From Haloarculaceae archaeon (GTDB taxonomy: Archaea; Halobacteriota; Halobacteria; Halobacteriales; Haloarculaceae), in NCBI GenBank assembly GCA_018609665.1, contig JAHENN010000119.1, positions 1 to 32,959 of the forward strand: a stretch of DNA of 32,959 bases, written 5' to 3'. Each line of letters opens with the position of its first letter. The stretch's first letter is position 1. This document shows positions 14,579-23,900 of the stretch, one piece after another. The translations under genes and the position numbers were made by a program. The notes beneath the pieces were generated by a model. That model was not told the origin of the DNA, made no database searches, and saw only the letters and a list, made by a program, of their open reading frames with translations.

Positions 14579-15439
14579 ATGATAGAGCAGTACCTCGAGC
14601 GGCTCTTCACCTGGGAGAGCCTCGAGAACACCGACCGCGGGGTCGAGTTCGAGCTGAAGAACCGGCTCATCGAGGCGGAGTTCGAGGGCGTCACGACGGC
14701 GAAGATCGACGGCGAGGCCGTCGCCGCCGAGGACGTCACGCTCGAACTGGCCGACGACGAGCGGTACACGGCCGACGAGATAACGCCGGAGTCGCCGCTG
14801 GCGCTGGACCTCGCGGAGACCGTCCAGGTGGTGCTGAACCGCCCGCGGCTCCGGCTCGGCGTCCACGAGATCGAACTCGGGCTCCGGGTCGAGGGGTACG
14901 GCGAGGTCGGCTTCACCACCGACGACGAGGTCCGGCCGGAGGACCTCGTCGACGTCGACCCGGCCGACTACACCGTCGACGAACTGCGGACGCTCGTCGC
15001 CGAGATCACCGAGCCGGAGTCCCTCGAGCGGCTGCTGGAGCGGGAGCGGGCGGGGCCCGACCGGACGACGGCGGTCGCGGCGCTCGAAGACCGGCTGGCG
15101 GACGCCGAGCCGCTGACCGAGGCGGAGATGGTTCGCTCGGAGCCGACGACCAAGGACGGCGGCAGCAACCTGGTCAACGACCTGCTCGTGGAGGTGCTGG
15201 AGTCCCCGCAGCGGGTGTCGGTCTACCTGGCCGTCCAGGCGCTCGGCTCGGGGACGCCGGAGGAGATCGCCGCCCGGACGGTCCTGCCGGAGAGCACCGT
15301 CCGGTCGACGCTGGAGGACCTCGAGCGGGAGGACCTCGCCGAGCGGACCGGCGACGGCGGCTACAGCGTCGTCTCCCCGGTCAAGGTGCTCCAGAAGCGC
15401 CAGCAGGACCTCTGGACGGTCCTCCGGAGCACCCTCTAG
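14579..15439 (+). CDS. Winged-helix protein of unknown function
   Basis: 286 residues, acidic. Residues 1-125 form a probable beta-rich domain (VEFELKNRLIEAEFEGVTTA, RPRLRLGVHEIELGLRVEGYG). A helical linker covers 130-190. A C-terminal winged helix-turn-helix covers about 210-266 (VYLAVQALGSGTPEEIAART, LPESTVRSTLEDLEREDLAERTGDGGY). There is no membrane segment. The C-terminal domain suggests DNA binding, and the first domain may bind a ligand or partner. It resembles conserved haloarchaeal hypotheticals but I cannot name the family. It is divergent from serS, and the next MBL gene begins 29 bases after its stop. Confidence 0.8.
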   Translation: MIEQYLERLFTWESLENTDRGVEFELKNRLIEAEFEGVTTAKIDGEAVAAEDVTLELADDERYTADEITPESPLALDLAETVQVVLNRPRLRLGVHEIELGLRVEGYGEVGFTTDDEVRPEDLVDVDPADYTVDELRTLVAEITEPESLERLLERERAGPDRTTAVAALEDRLADAEPLTEAEMVRSEPTTKDGGSNLVNDLLVEVLESPQRVSVYLAVQALGSGTPEEIAARTVLPESTVRSTLEDLEREDLAERTGDGGYSVVSPVKVLQKRQQDLWTVLRSTL

Positions 15440-15440
15440 G

Positions 15441-15447
15441 TTTTATC
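15441..15447 (+). promoter_or_regulatory. TATA box of the second MBL gene
   Basis: TTTTATC directly after the stop of the winged-helix gene, centred 25 bp before the ATG at 15469. Confidence 0.6.
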
Positions 15448-15468
15448 CGGCGACGTGATAACCCCGAC

Positions 15469-16368
15469 ATGGCAATCGGTGACGTCGTCGAGGTCGAGAG
15501 GGTGCCGGACTGCTACCACGTCGACACCGGCATGTACGGGACCGCCGACTACGGCTCGGTCTACCTGCTGGACGCCGAGCGACCGGCGATAGTCGACTCG
15601 GGCATCGGGACGAACTACGAGCGGGTGCTCGAGGGGCTGGCGTCGGTCGGCATCGCGCCGGCCGACCTCGAGGCCATCGTGCTGACGCACGTCCACCTCG
15701 ACCACGCCGGCGGCGCGGGGTTCATCGCCGCCGAGACCGGCGCCGACGTCTACGCCCACGCCGACGGCGCCGACTTCCTCTCCGACCCGGAGCCGCTGTG
15801 GGAGGGGACGAAGGCGGCCGTCGGCGACCAGATACGCCACTACACGGAGCCGGAGCCGGTGCCGGCCGACGCCGTCGAGCCGGTGCGCGACGGCGACGCC
15901 GTCGACCTCGGGTCGACGACGCTTGCGGTCCACCACGCCCCCGGCCACGCCTTCCACCAGGTCGTCTTCGAGGACCCGGAAGCCGACGCCGTCTACACCG
16001 CCGACGCGGCCGGCATCTACGTCCCCACGTTCGACGCGGTCCGGGAGACGACGCCGCCGCCGGGGTTCGACCTCGAACAGGTCGTCGCCGACGCCCGGAT
16101 GATCGCGGGGCTGGAGCCGGAGACGCTCTGTTACGCCCACTTCGGCGCCGTGTCTGCCGACGACCGCCTCTCGGAGTACGTCGACGTCATCACCCGGTGG
16201 GTCGAGGCGGTCGACCGGAAGCGCGCGGAGCTGGACGACGACGCGGCCGTCGTCGAGCACTTCGTCGAGGCCGCCGACGTCGGCGAAGCGTGGGGCGAGG
16301 AGAAGGCCGCCGGCGAGGTCGCGATGAACGTCCGCGGCGTCATGGCGTACCTCGACGACCGGGCGTAG
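15469..16368 (+). CDS. Metallo-beta-lactamase-fold hydrolase
   Basis: 299 residues. The dinuclear metal site is complete: THVHLDH with His74, His76, Asp78 and His79; His160 in HAPGHAFHQ; Asp179 in YTADAAGI; and His224 in CYAHFGA. The N-terminal VDTGMYGTADYGSVYLLD and the 70-residue helical C-terminal extension resemble archaeal MBL proteins of the hydroxyacylglutathione hydrolase-like group. The substrate is unknown. It has its own promoter, so it is probably transcribed separately from the winged-helix gene before it. The ATG was chosen from the TATA spacing. Confidence 0.9.
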   Translation: MAIGDVVEVERVPDCYHVDTGMYGTADYGSVYLLDAERPAIVDSGIGTNYERVLEGLASVGIAPADLEAIVLTHVHLDHAGGAGFIAAETGADVYAHADGADFLSDPEPLWEGTKAAVGDQIRHYTEPEPVPADAVEPVRDGDAVDLGSTTLAVHHAPGHAFHQVVFEDPEADAVYTADAAGIYVPTFDAVRETTPPPGFDLEQVVADARMIAGLEPETLCYAHFGAVSADDRLSEYVDVITRWVEAVDRKRAELDDDAAVVEHFVEAADVGEAWGEEKAAGEVAMNVRGVMAYLDDRA

Positions 16369-16380
16369 CCACGGCGGGGG

Positions 16381-16387
16381 TTTATTC
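16381..16387 (+). promoter_or_regulatory. TATA box of the antiporter gene
   Basis: TTTATTC, centred about 38 bp before the GTG at 16422, giving a leader of about 11 bases. Confidence 0.55.
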
Positions 16388-16421
16388 GGGGAGCGGTGGT
16401 AGTGCCGACGGAGCGAACCCA

Positions 16422-18272
16422 GTGGCTAGCCAGCTGATTCCCCTCGTCGCGGCGATCATCGCGATCGGCGTCGCCGCGCAGATACTCGCCGACCGCTTCG
16501 AGGTCCCGAGCATCGTGTTCCTCATCGCGGCCGGCATCGCGCTCGGCCCGGAGGGGCTCGGGGTCGTCACGAGCGACTCCTTCGAGGCGCTGCCGGCCAT
16601 CGTCGGGCTGTCGGTCGCCATCATCGTCTTCGAGGGGGCGTTCCACCTCCGGGTCGAGAAGCTCCGGCAGGCGACGAGCGAGAGCCTCCGGCTCGTCACC
16701 GTCGGCGCGGCCGTCGCGCTCGTCGGAACGGCGGTCGCCGTCCGGTTCGCGCTCGGCACCGACTGGGGACTCGCCTTCCTCATCGGCGCGCTGCTGGTGG
16801 CGACCGGCCCGACCGTCATCACGCCCATCCTCCAGGTCGTGCCGGTCCGGGACCGGGTGGCCGTCGCCATGGAGACGGAGGGCATCATCAACGACGTGAC
16901 GGCGGCCATCCTCGCGGTGGTCGTGTTCAAGATCATCCAGCTGGAGGAGCCGACGCTCTCGGCGTTCCTCGCGCTGTTCGTCGAGCGCGTCGGCGGCGGC
17001 TTCGTCATCGGGCTCGCCGTCGCCGGCGCCGTCTGGGCCGTCCTCCGGTACATCGACCTCTCGCCGGGCGACGCGCCGCGGAACGCCCGGCTCGTCGTGC
17101 TCGCCGGCGCGCTGGTCGCCTACGGCGCGGCCGACACGCTGGCCAGCGAGGCCGGCGTCGCCGCCGTCGCCACCGCCGGCATCGTCCTCGGCAACCTCGG
17201 CGTCCCCTACGAGGAGCAGATCTCCGACTTCAAGGGCGACATCACGCTCATCGTGCTGTCGTTCGTCTTCATCGCGCTGGCGGCACAGCTCAAACTGCAG
17301 GACCTGCTGGGGCTCGGCCTCGGCGGCGTCGTCGTCGTCGCGGCGGTCGTCTTCCTCATCCGCCCGCTTCTGGTCTACCTCTCGACGGTCGGCGGCGACT
17401 TCACCCTCGGCGAGCGACTGTTCGTCGGCTTCGTCGGCCCGCGCGGTATCATCCCCGCGTCGGTCGCGACGCTGTTCGCCATCGAACTGCAGGCCGCCGG
17501 CGAGAGCGAGGCGGCGACGCTGCTGGTCGGGACGGTCTTTCTCGTCATCCTCTCGACGGTCGTCCTGCAGGGCGGGCTCGCCAGATACATTGCGGAGTAC
17601 CTCGACGTGATACCAATGCGTGTGCTCATCGTCGGCGGCGGCCGGGTGGGTCGCGAGCTCGCCCGCCGTCTGGAGGACAGAGGAGAGGACGTCGTCGTCA
17701 TCGAGACCGACGACGAGACGGTCGAGACGGCCCGCGAGGCGGGACTGACGGTCCGGATCGGCGACGGGACGAACCTGGAGACGCTCCGGGCGGCCGGCGG
17801 CAGCAACGCCCAGTCGATCATCGCCGCGACCGGCGACGACGACACGAACCTGCTCATCGGCCGGCTGGCCACCGCGAAGTTCGACGCCGAGCGGGTCATC
17901 TGCCGGGCCAACGAGCCGGACAACATCGAGGCGTTCGACGACCTCGACGTCGAGGTCATCTCCTCGTCGCACGCCGTCGCCCAGGCCATCGACAACGTCA
18001 TCGAGCGGCCGGCGCTGCAGCGCTGGTCGGAGAACATCGAGGAGGGCGGCGACGTCCAGGAGGTCGCCGTCGAGAACGACGCGTTCGTCGGCCGGACCGT
18101 CGACGAGGCCGGCGACGAGCTCCCCGACCGGTGTCTCATCGCCCTGGTGACCCACACCGACGACACCTTCGTCCCCGAGGCCGACTTCGTCCTCGAGCGC
18201 GGCGACCGCATCACCATCGCCGGCGAACACGACGCGGTCCGGGAGGCGATGGCGCGCTGCCGCGGCGACTGA
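16422..18272 (+). CDS. CPA1-type cation/proton antiporter fused to an RCK (TrkA) domain
   Basis: 616 residues. Residues 1-395 form a 12-13 helix antiporter of the NhaP/CPA1 type. The ion-binding motif is EGIINDVTAAI (Asn-Asp pair), with ATGPTVITPIL before it and FVGPRGIIPASVATL later. Residues 399-616 form an RCK module: RVLIVGGGRVGRELARRLED is a Rossmann NAD(H)-binding start, and the TrkA-C part (VQEVAVENDAFVGRTVDEAG to RITIAGEHDAVREAMA) closes the protein. Such fusions exchange Na+ or K+ for H+ at the membrane, gated by nucleotide. This fits ion and pH homeostasis in a halophile. The start is GTG at 16422; no better start is in frame upstream. Confidence 0.93.
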   Translation: MASQLIPLVAAIIAIGVAAQILADRFEVPSIVFLIAAGIALGPEGLGVVTSDSFEALPAIVGLSVAIIVFEGAFHLRVEKLRQATSESLRLVTVGAAVALVGTAVAVRFALGTDWGLAFLIGALLVATGPTVITPILQVVPVRDRVAVAMETEGIINDVTAAILAVVVFKIIQLEEPTLSAFLALFVERVGGGFVIGLAVAGAVWAVLRYIDLSPGDAPRNARLVVLAGALVAYGAADTLASEAGVAAVATAGIVLGNLGVPYEEQISDFKGDITLIVLSFVFIALAAQLKLQDLLGLGLGGVVVVAAVVFLIRPLLVYLSTVGGDFTLGERLFVGFVGPRGIIPASVATLFAIELQAAGESEAATLLVGTVFLVILSTVVLQGGLARYIAEYLDVIPMRVLIVGGGRVGRELARRLEDRGEDVVVIETDDETVETAREAGLTVRIGDGTNLETLRAAGGSNAQSIIAATGDDDTNLLIGRLATAKFDAERVICRANEPDNIEAFDDLDVEVISSSHAVAQAIDNVIERPALQRWSENIEEGGDVQEVAVENDAFVGRTVDEAGDELPDRCLIALVTHTDDTFVPEADFVLERGDRITIAGEHDAVREAMARCRGD

Positions 18273-18284
18273 CTCGCGCGAGTC
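18271..18284. promoter_or_regulatory. 14-bp perfect palindrome upstream of the aor promoter
   Basis: GACTCGCGCGAGTC is perfectly self-complementary. It starts within the antiporter stop codon and ends 6 bp before the aor TATA box, covering the upstream side of the BRE. This placement suggests an operator for the oxidoreductase gene. With no loop it is a poor hairpin terminator. Confidence 0.5.
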
Positions 18285-18290
18285 GGGACG

Positions 18291-18297
18291 ATTTATG
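18291..18297 (+). promoter_or_regulatory. aor TATA box
   Basis: ATTTATG, centred 28 bp before the ATG at 18322. It favours that ATG over one at 18295 that lies inside the box. Confidence 0.65.
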
Positions 18298-18321
18298 TGC
18301 GCGGAGTGCCGCGTCCCCCAC

Positions 18322-20010
18322 ATGATACACGCAGAGGGTACGCTGCTGTCGGTCGACGTTGGCGCGCGGGAGGCGACGACCGAGACGGTCGACGGCGTGC
18401 TCGAGTCGTTCGTCGGCGGCCGCGGCGTCGGGACGAAGCTCGCCCACGACCGGATCCCCTTCGACGCCGACCCGCTCGGCCCGGACAACAGCCTCGTGTT
18501 CGCGGTCGGGCCGCTGCAGACGTCGACGATGAGCTACACCGGCCGGATGTCCTGCACCGGGCTGTCGCCGCTGACCGACGGGCTGCTGTCGTCGAACGCC
18601 GGCGGCTTCACCTCCCGGCCGTTCTACGACACCGGCCACGCGGCCGTCGAGATTACCGGCGAGAGCGACGAGCTGGTCGGCGTCCACGTCACCGACGACG
18701 GCGTCGAGTTCGAGCCCGTCCCCGAGCTCGAGGGGGCGACCACCGGCGAGACGACCGACCACGTCGAGGCGTCGACCGGCCTCGGCGAGGAGCACACCGC
18801 CGTCGTCGGCCCGGCCGGCGAGAACGAGGTCCGGTTCGCCGCCATCATCACCTCCGGGTCGCGGGCGTTCGGCCGCGGCGGCCTCGGGGCCGTCCTCGGC
18901 GCGAAGAACGTCAAGTACCTCGCCTTCGACGGCGACTCCCGCCCCGACGTCGCGGGGCTCGACGACGAGCTCGTCCAGGAGATTCACGCCGAGGCCGCCC
19001 AGTCCAGCAGCCCGATGAAGGACGCCGGCACCGTCTCGGTGTCCGACTACGCCAACGCCGTCGGCGCCCTGCCGACGCGATACTTCCAGGAACTGAGCTA
19101 CGACGAGGTCGACGACATCGGCTCGGCGGCCGTCATCGAGCACAAGTACAAGAAGGGCACCTGCTCGGCGTGTGCCTTCGCCTGCAAGCTGCCGACCCGC
19201 GACGAGGAGTCCGGCCTGGAGACGGAGGGCCCCGAGTACGAGACGATGATGTCGTTCGGCTCCAACGCCGCCGTCGACGACTTCGTCGCCATCATGAAGT
19301 CCAACGAGCTGTGCGACCGCTACGGGCTGGACACCATCTCCTGCGGCGACGCCGTCGCCGCCTACCTCGCCGCCGAAGGGGAGTTCGGCAACGCCGAGCT
19401 GATCCACGAGCTCATCGAGAAGATCGCCCACCGGGAGGGCGTCGGCGACACGCTGGCGGAGGGTATCGACCGCTTCCACGACGAGCTGGGCGTCGAGAAC
19501 TGGACGATGAAGGGCATGGAGTTCGCCGCCCACGACGGCCGGACGCTCAACGGCCAGGGGCTGTCCTTCGCCACCGCCAACCGCGGCGCCGACCACATGT
19601 ACGCCGAGATGTACCAGCTGGAGTACCCGCTCGTCGCGCCGGACAGGGCGGTCGACTCCGACGGCGTCGCCGGCAAGTCCGAGCGGCTCATCGAGATGGA
19701 GAACAAGAACGTCGTCCACGACTCCGGGGTGCTCTGCAAGTTCGCCTTCTCGAACATGACCCACGAGCGGTACGCCCGGCTGTTCGACGCCGACTGGGAG
19801 ACGCTGATGGACGTCGGCGGCCGGGTCGTCGAGCTCGAGCGGCACTTCAACAACCAGCGCGGCTTCGACCGGTCGGACGACGCCGACCTGCCGTACGAGC
19901 TGGAGGGGCTCGACGACGAGCTGTCGAACTACTACGAGCTGCGCGGCTGGAACGACGACGGCACCGTCCCGGACGCCGACGTCGGGGGCGCCGCCCCCGC
20001 CGACGACTGA
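18322..20010 (+). CDS. Aldehyde:ferredoxin oxidoreductase family (tungstopterin) enzyme
   Basis: 562 residues, cytoplasmic. The family oxidises aldehydes to acids with ferredoxin as electron acceptor, using a tungsten-bis-pterin and one 4Fe-4S cluster. Seen here: N-terminal LLSVDVGARE and FVGGRGVGTKL; pterin-binding GGFTSRPFYDTGHAAVEI and GRGGLGAVLGAKNVKYLAF; cluster ligands Cys281, Cys284 and Cys288 in CSACAFACK with distal Cys472 in GVLCKF; and DTISCGDAVA. The cluster and cofactor sites look complete. The usual length is about 600, so this is a slightly short member. Haloarchaea carry several paralogues with different or unknown substrates. It stands as a single gene with a palindrome before its promoter. 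Confidence 0.93.
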   Translation: MIHAEGTLLSVDVGAREATTETVDGVLESFVGGRGVGTKLAHDRIPFDADPLGPDNSLVFAVGPLQTSTMSYTGRMSCTGLSPLTDGLLSSNAGGFTSRPFYDTGHAAVEITGESDELVGVHVTDDGVEFEPVPELEGATTGETTDHVEASTGLGEEHTAVVGPAGENEVRFAAIITSGSRAFGRGGLGAVLGAKNVKYLAFDGDSRPDVAGLDDELVQEIHAEAAQSSSPMKDAGTVSVSDYANAVGALPTRYFQELSYDEVDDIGSAAVIEHKYKKGTCSACAFACKLPTRDEESGLETEGPEYETMMSFGSNAAVDDFVAIMKSNELCDRYGLDTISCGDAVAAYLAAEGEFGNAELIHELIEKIAHREGVGDTLAEGIDRFHDELGVENWTMKGMEFAAHDGRTLNGQGLSFATANRGADHMYAEMYQLEYPLVAPDRAVDSDGVAGKSERLIEMENKNVVHDSGVLCKFAFSNMTHERYARLFDADWETLMDVGGRVVELERHFNNQRGFDRSDDADLPYELEGLDDELSNYYELRGWNDDGTVPDADVGGAAPADD

Positions 20011-20411
20011 GGGCGCCGGACGGCCGAGGGTTCATACGCCGGAGCGGGGCCAGAGGTCGTGTGCGCTGACCACGGCCGACCGGCGTCTCGCGGGAGCGCG
20101 GTGCACCGCCGGTCGCCCCTGCCGGCACCGCCTGTTCGCCACGCCGCCGCGTGACCCTCCTGTCGTCGCCGTTGCACCCGCCGCGGGTCGCCCCTGCCCG
20201 CCGACCGCCTCGACGGCGACGCCGTCGCGGCCCGAAAGTGACGCCGCCGGCAGTTCGGCGGCTGGCGACGGCGTCTCTCCGGCCGCTGCGGTCCGACCGC
20301 GGGCTGGCCGCACCCGTCCGGCCGACGCCGCGTCCCGTCGGAGTTCCCGGCCCACAGCGGGCGTTCGCCGTCGGCGTAACTGACAACACCCCTCCGGGCG
20401 AGGGAGCCTGT
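20011..20411. other. 400-bp spacer without a convincing gene
   Basis: Frames across this stretch give Arg/Pro-rich, non-acidic translations unlike the neighbouring genes. It holds an imperfect duplication: TGCACC-GCCG-GGTCGCCCCTGCC-like copies at 20102-20123 and 20173-20198, sharing a 13-bp identical core. I see no tRNA, no clear promoter except a weak CATACG near 20033, and no known RNA motif. A non-coding RNA or a decayed gene are both possible. Confidence 0.5.
20102..20198. repeat. Imperfect direct duplication in the spacer
   Basis: GGTCGCCCCTGCC occurs at 20111-20123 and 20186-20198. Upstream of both cores the order TGCACC, GCCG is kept with small insertions, so the shared unit is about 22-26 bp. 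The repeat distance is about 75 bp. Confidence 0.5.
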
Positions 20412-20915
20412 ATGTTCGACGAGATTATGCGGAAGTTCGACGACAGCCCGAGCCAGCAGGCTGTCATCCGGCTTCTGCTGGAGCGGGGCTTTTCGGTCAA
20501 CGACGACGGCCGGGTCGTCTCCGGGGGAATCGAGATTCCGAACACCGGCATCGCCCGGGAGATCGACGTCGACCGGCGGGTCGTCGACGCGACGACCGAC
20601 GCCATCCTCGCCGACGAAGAGCTGCGGCGCATCTTCCAGAACATCTCGGCGTTTCCCTCGCTGATGGACCTCGCGCCGGTGCTCGATCTGACGGTGCTGA
20701 CGGTGTTGCCGGACGACGCCGACCGCCACGGCATCGTCGCGGCGGTGACCGGCGTCCTCGCCGACCACGACATCTCCATCCGGCAGACGATAAGCGAGGA
20801 CCCGGAGTTCACCGACGAGCCGCGGCTCTACCTCGTCACCGACCGGCCGCTCGACGGCGAGGTAATAAACGAGATCCGGGGGTTCGATTTCGTCCGGAAG
20901 ATCCAGCTGGAGTGA
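20412..20915 (+). CDS. ACT-domain regulator (COG2150 type)
   Basis: 167 residues. The N-terminal part resembles a helix-turn-helix with a short wing (SQQAVIRLLLERGFSVNDDGRVVSGG). Residues about 90-167 form an ACT domain (DLTVLTVLPDDADRHGIVAAVTGVLADHDISIRQTI, then RLYLVTDRPLDGEVINEIRG). The family is a predicted archaeal regulator of amino-acid metabolism that binds an amino acid and probably DNA. The chosen ATG gives the conserved N-terminus MFDEIMRKFDDSPSQQAV; a longer in-frame extension is Arg/Pro-rich and implausible. A GAGGGAG stretch seven bases upstream may be a ribosome-binding site. It precedes ileS by 58 bases, but ileS has its own promoter. Confidence 0.87.
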   Translation: MFDEIMRKFDDSPSQQAVIRLLLERGFSVNDDGRVVSGGIEIPNTGIAREIDVDRRVVDATTDAILADEELRRIFQNISAFPSLMDLAPVLDLTVLTVLPDDADRHGIVAAVTGVLADHDISIRQTISEDPEFTDEPRLYLVTDRPLDGEVINEIRGFDFVRKIQLE

Positions 20916-20943
20916 CCGCCCGCCGGCGGGGGCTACCGATTCT

Positions 20944-20951
20944 CATTTAAC
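20944..20951 (+). promoter_or_regulatory. ileS TATA box
   Basis: CATTTAAC, centred 26 bp before the ATG at 20974 and only 17 bp before the ATG at 20965. It supports the downstream start and a leaderless mRNA. Confidence 0.65.
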
Positions 20952-20973
20952 AGCGCGGCCGGATATGGCTCAC

Positions 20974-23900
20974 ATGAGCAGGTTCGAGACGGTCGAGGAC
21001 CGCTACGACGCCGCCGGGGTCGAGGACCGCGTCGCCGAGTGGTGGGAGGCGGTCGACGCCTACGAGCAGACCAAGCAGCACCGCGAGGGCGGCGAGGAGT
21101 TCTTCTTCGTCGACGGGCCGCCGTACACCTCCGGGTCGGCCCACATGGGGACGACCTGGAACAAGACGCTGAAGGACGCCTACATCCGCTACCACCGAAT
21201 GTGCGGGTACGACGTCACCGACCGGCCGGGCTACGACATGCACGGGCTGCCCATCGAGACCCGCGTCGAGGAGCGGCTCGGCTTCGACAACAAGAAGGAC
21301 ATCGAGGAGTTCGGCGAGCAGAACTTCATCGACGAGTGCAAGGCCTACGCCAGCGAGCAGCTCGAGGGGCTGCAGGAGGACTTCCAGTCGTTCGGCGTCT
21401 GGATGGACTGGGACGACCCCTACCGGACGGTCGACCCCTCCTACATGGAGGCGGCGTGGTGGGGCTTCTCGAAGGCCCACGACCGCGGGCTCGTCGAGCA
21501 GGGCAAACGCTCCATCGCGCAGTGCCCCCGGTGTGAGACCGCCATCGCCAACAACGAGGTCGAGTACGACCACGTCGAGGACCCCTCCATCTACGTGAAG
21601 TTCCCGCTCGTCGACCGGGAGGGGTCGCTGGTCATCTGGACGACGACGCCGTGGACCATCCCGGCCAACACCTTCGTCGCCGTCGACGGCGACGCCACCT
21701 ACCGGGCGGTCGAGGCGACCGTCGGCGGCGAGACCGAGCGGCTCTACCTCGAGGAGTCCTGCGTCGAGGAGACGCTGGAGCGGGGCGGCTACGACGAGTG
21801 GACGCTCGGGGAGGCGCTGTCCGGCGAGGAGCTGGTCGGCTGGCGCTACGAGCACCCGCTCCGGGGGGAGGTGCCCGACGCCCCCGACGGCGACGGCGCG
21901 CTGCAGGTGTACACCGCCGACTACGTCGAGGCCGACCGCACGGGGCTGGTCCACTCCGCGCCCGGCCACGGCGAGGTGGACTTCGAGCGCGGCCGCGAAC
22001 TGGGGCTGGAGGTGTTCTGCCCGGTCGGGGCCGACGGCGTCTACGAGCCGGCGGCCGGCGACTACGCCGGCCGGTTCGTCAAGGACGCCGACCCCGACAT
22101 CACCGACGACCTCGCGGCGAAGGGGCTGCTGCTGCACGGCGGCCGCCACCACCACGACTACGGCCACTGCTGGCGGTGCGACACGCCCGTCGTCCAGATG
22201 GTGACCGACCAGTGGTACATCACGGTCACCGACATCAAGGAGAACCTGCTGTCGCTCATCGAGGACAGCGAGTGGTACCCCGCCGAGGCCCGGGACAACC
22301 GGTTCAAGGACTTCGTCGAGGAGTCGCCCGACTGGAACGTCTCCCGGCAGCGCTACTGGGGCATCCCGATCCCCATCTGGACGCCGGAGGAGTGGTCGGG
22401 CGACGTCGACGACGCCATCGTCGTCTCCTCCCGGGAGGAGCTGGCCGAGCGGGCCGACCAGCCGGTCGACCCCGGGACGGTCGACCTCCACAAGGACACC
22501 GTCGACGAGCTGACGATCACCGAGGACGGCACCACCTACACCCGGGTGCCGGACGTCTTCGACGTCTGGCTGGACTCGTCGATGGCGTCGTGGGGGACGC
22601 TGAACTACCCCGAGGAGACCGACGACTTCGAACGGCTGTGGCCCGCCGACCTCATCATCGAGGCCCACGACCAGACCCGCGGGTGGTTCTGGTCGCAGCT
22701 CGGGATGGGCGGGGCGACCCTCGACGAGATCCCCTACCGGCAGGTGGTGATGCACGGCTTCGCCAACATGCCCGACGGCCGCAGCATGTCGAAGTCCAAG
22801 GACATCTTCGTCGACCCCCACGAGGTGATCGACGAGCACGGCGTCGACCCGATGCGGCTGTTCCTGCTGTCGGTGACGCCGCAGGGCGACGACATGCGGT
22901 TCTCCTGGGACGAGACCGCCGAGATGGAACGGCGGCTCAACATCCTCTGGAACGTCTTCCGGTTCCCGCTGCCGTACATGCGGATCGACGGCTTCGAGCC
23001 GGACGCCGACGGGACGGCGGCGCTTGCCGACGCCGACCTCGAGACGGTCGACGAGTGGGTGCTGTCGCGGCTCCAGACCACCGTCGAGACGATGACCGAC
23101 CACTGGGAGGCGTTCCGCCAGGACAAGGCCCTCGACGCGCTGCTGTCGTTCGTCGTCGAGGACGTCTCCCGGTTCTACATCCAGGTCGTCCGCGAGCGGA
23201 TGTGGGAGGAAGAGGAGTCGCCGAGCAAGCAGGCCGCCTACGCGACGCTGTACCGCGTCCTCGTGGAGACGACGAAGCTGCTGGCGCCCTACGCGCCGTA
23301 CGTCGCCGACGACATCTACGGGACGCTGACCGGCGACGACGGCTACGACACCGTCCACATGTGCGACTGGCCGGAGCCGACGGCGGCGCTCCGTGACCCG
23401 CAGTTGGAGGCCGACGTCGACGTCGTCGCGGCCGTCGAGGAGGCCGGCTCGAACGCCCGCCAGCGGGCCGAACGGAAGCTCCGCTGGCCCGTCCGGCGGG
23501 TCGTCGTCGACGCCGACGACGAGGAGGCTGCCGCGGCCGTCGACCGCCACCGGCCGCTGCTCCGGGACCGGCTCAACGCCCGCGAGATCGAGCTGGTCGA
23601 CCCCGGCGCCGACTGGGCGGAGCTGCGGTACAGCGTCCGGGCCGACATGTCGGTGCTCGGGCCCGCCTTCGGCGACGCGGCCGGCGAGGTGATGGACGCC
23701 ATCAACGCCGTCACGCTCGAGGAGCCGAGCCTGGCGGCGCTGTCGACGGCCGTCGCCGACGAGCTCGGCCGCGAGGTGGAGCTGACCGACGAGATGGTGT
23801 CGTTCAACGCCGAGACGCCCGAGGGCGTCGAGGGCACCGCCTTCGACGTCGACGGCGACGAGCGCGGCGTCGTCTACGTCGACACGACGCTGACGGCGGA

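Noticed and set aside
14554..15468. Longer reading of the second MBL gene beginning at 14554
   Set aside because: The extension is Arg/Gly-rich, overlaps the winged-helix gene in another frame, and a TATA box lies just before the ATG at 15469.
20032..20355. Minus-strand 107-codon frame in the 400-bp spacer
   Set aside because: It is Arg/Ala/Gly-rich without acidic bias, has no recognisable motif and no promoter; the repeated GQGRP-like segment simply reflects the DNA duplication.
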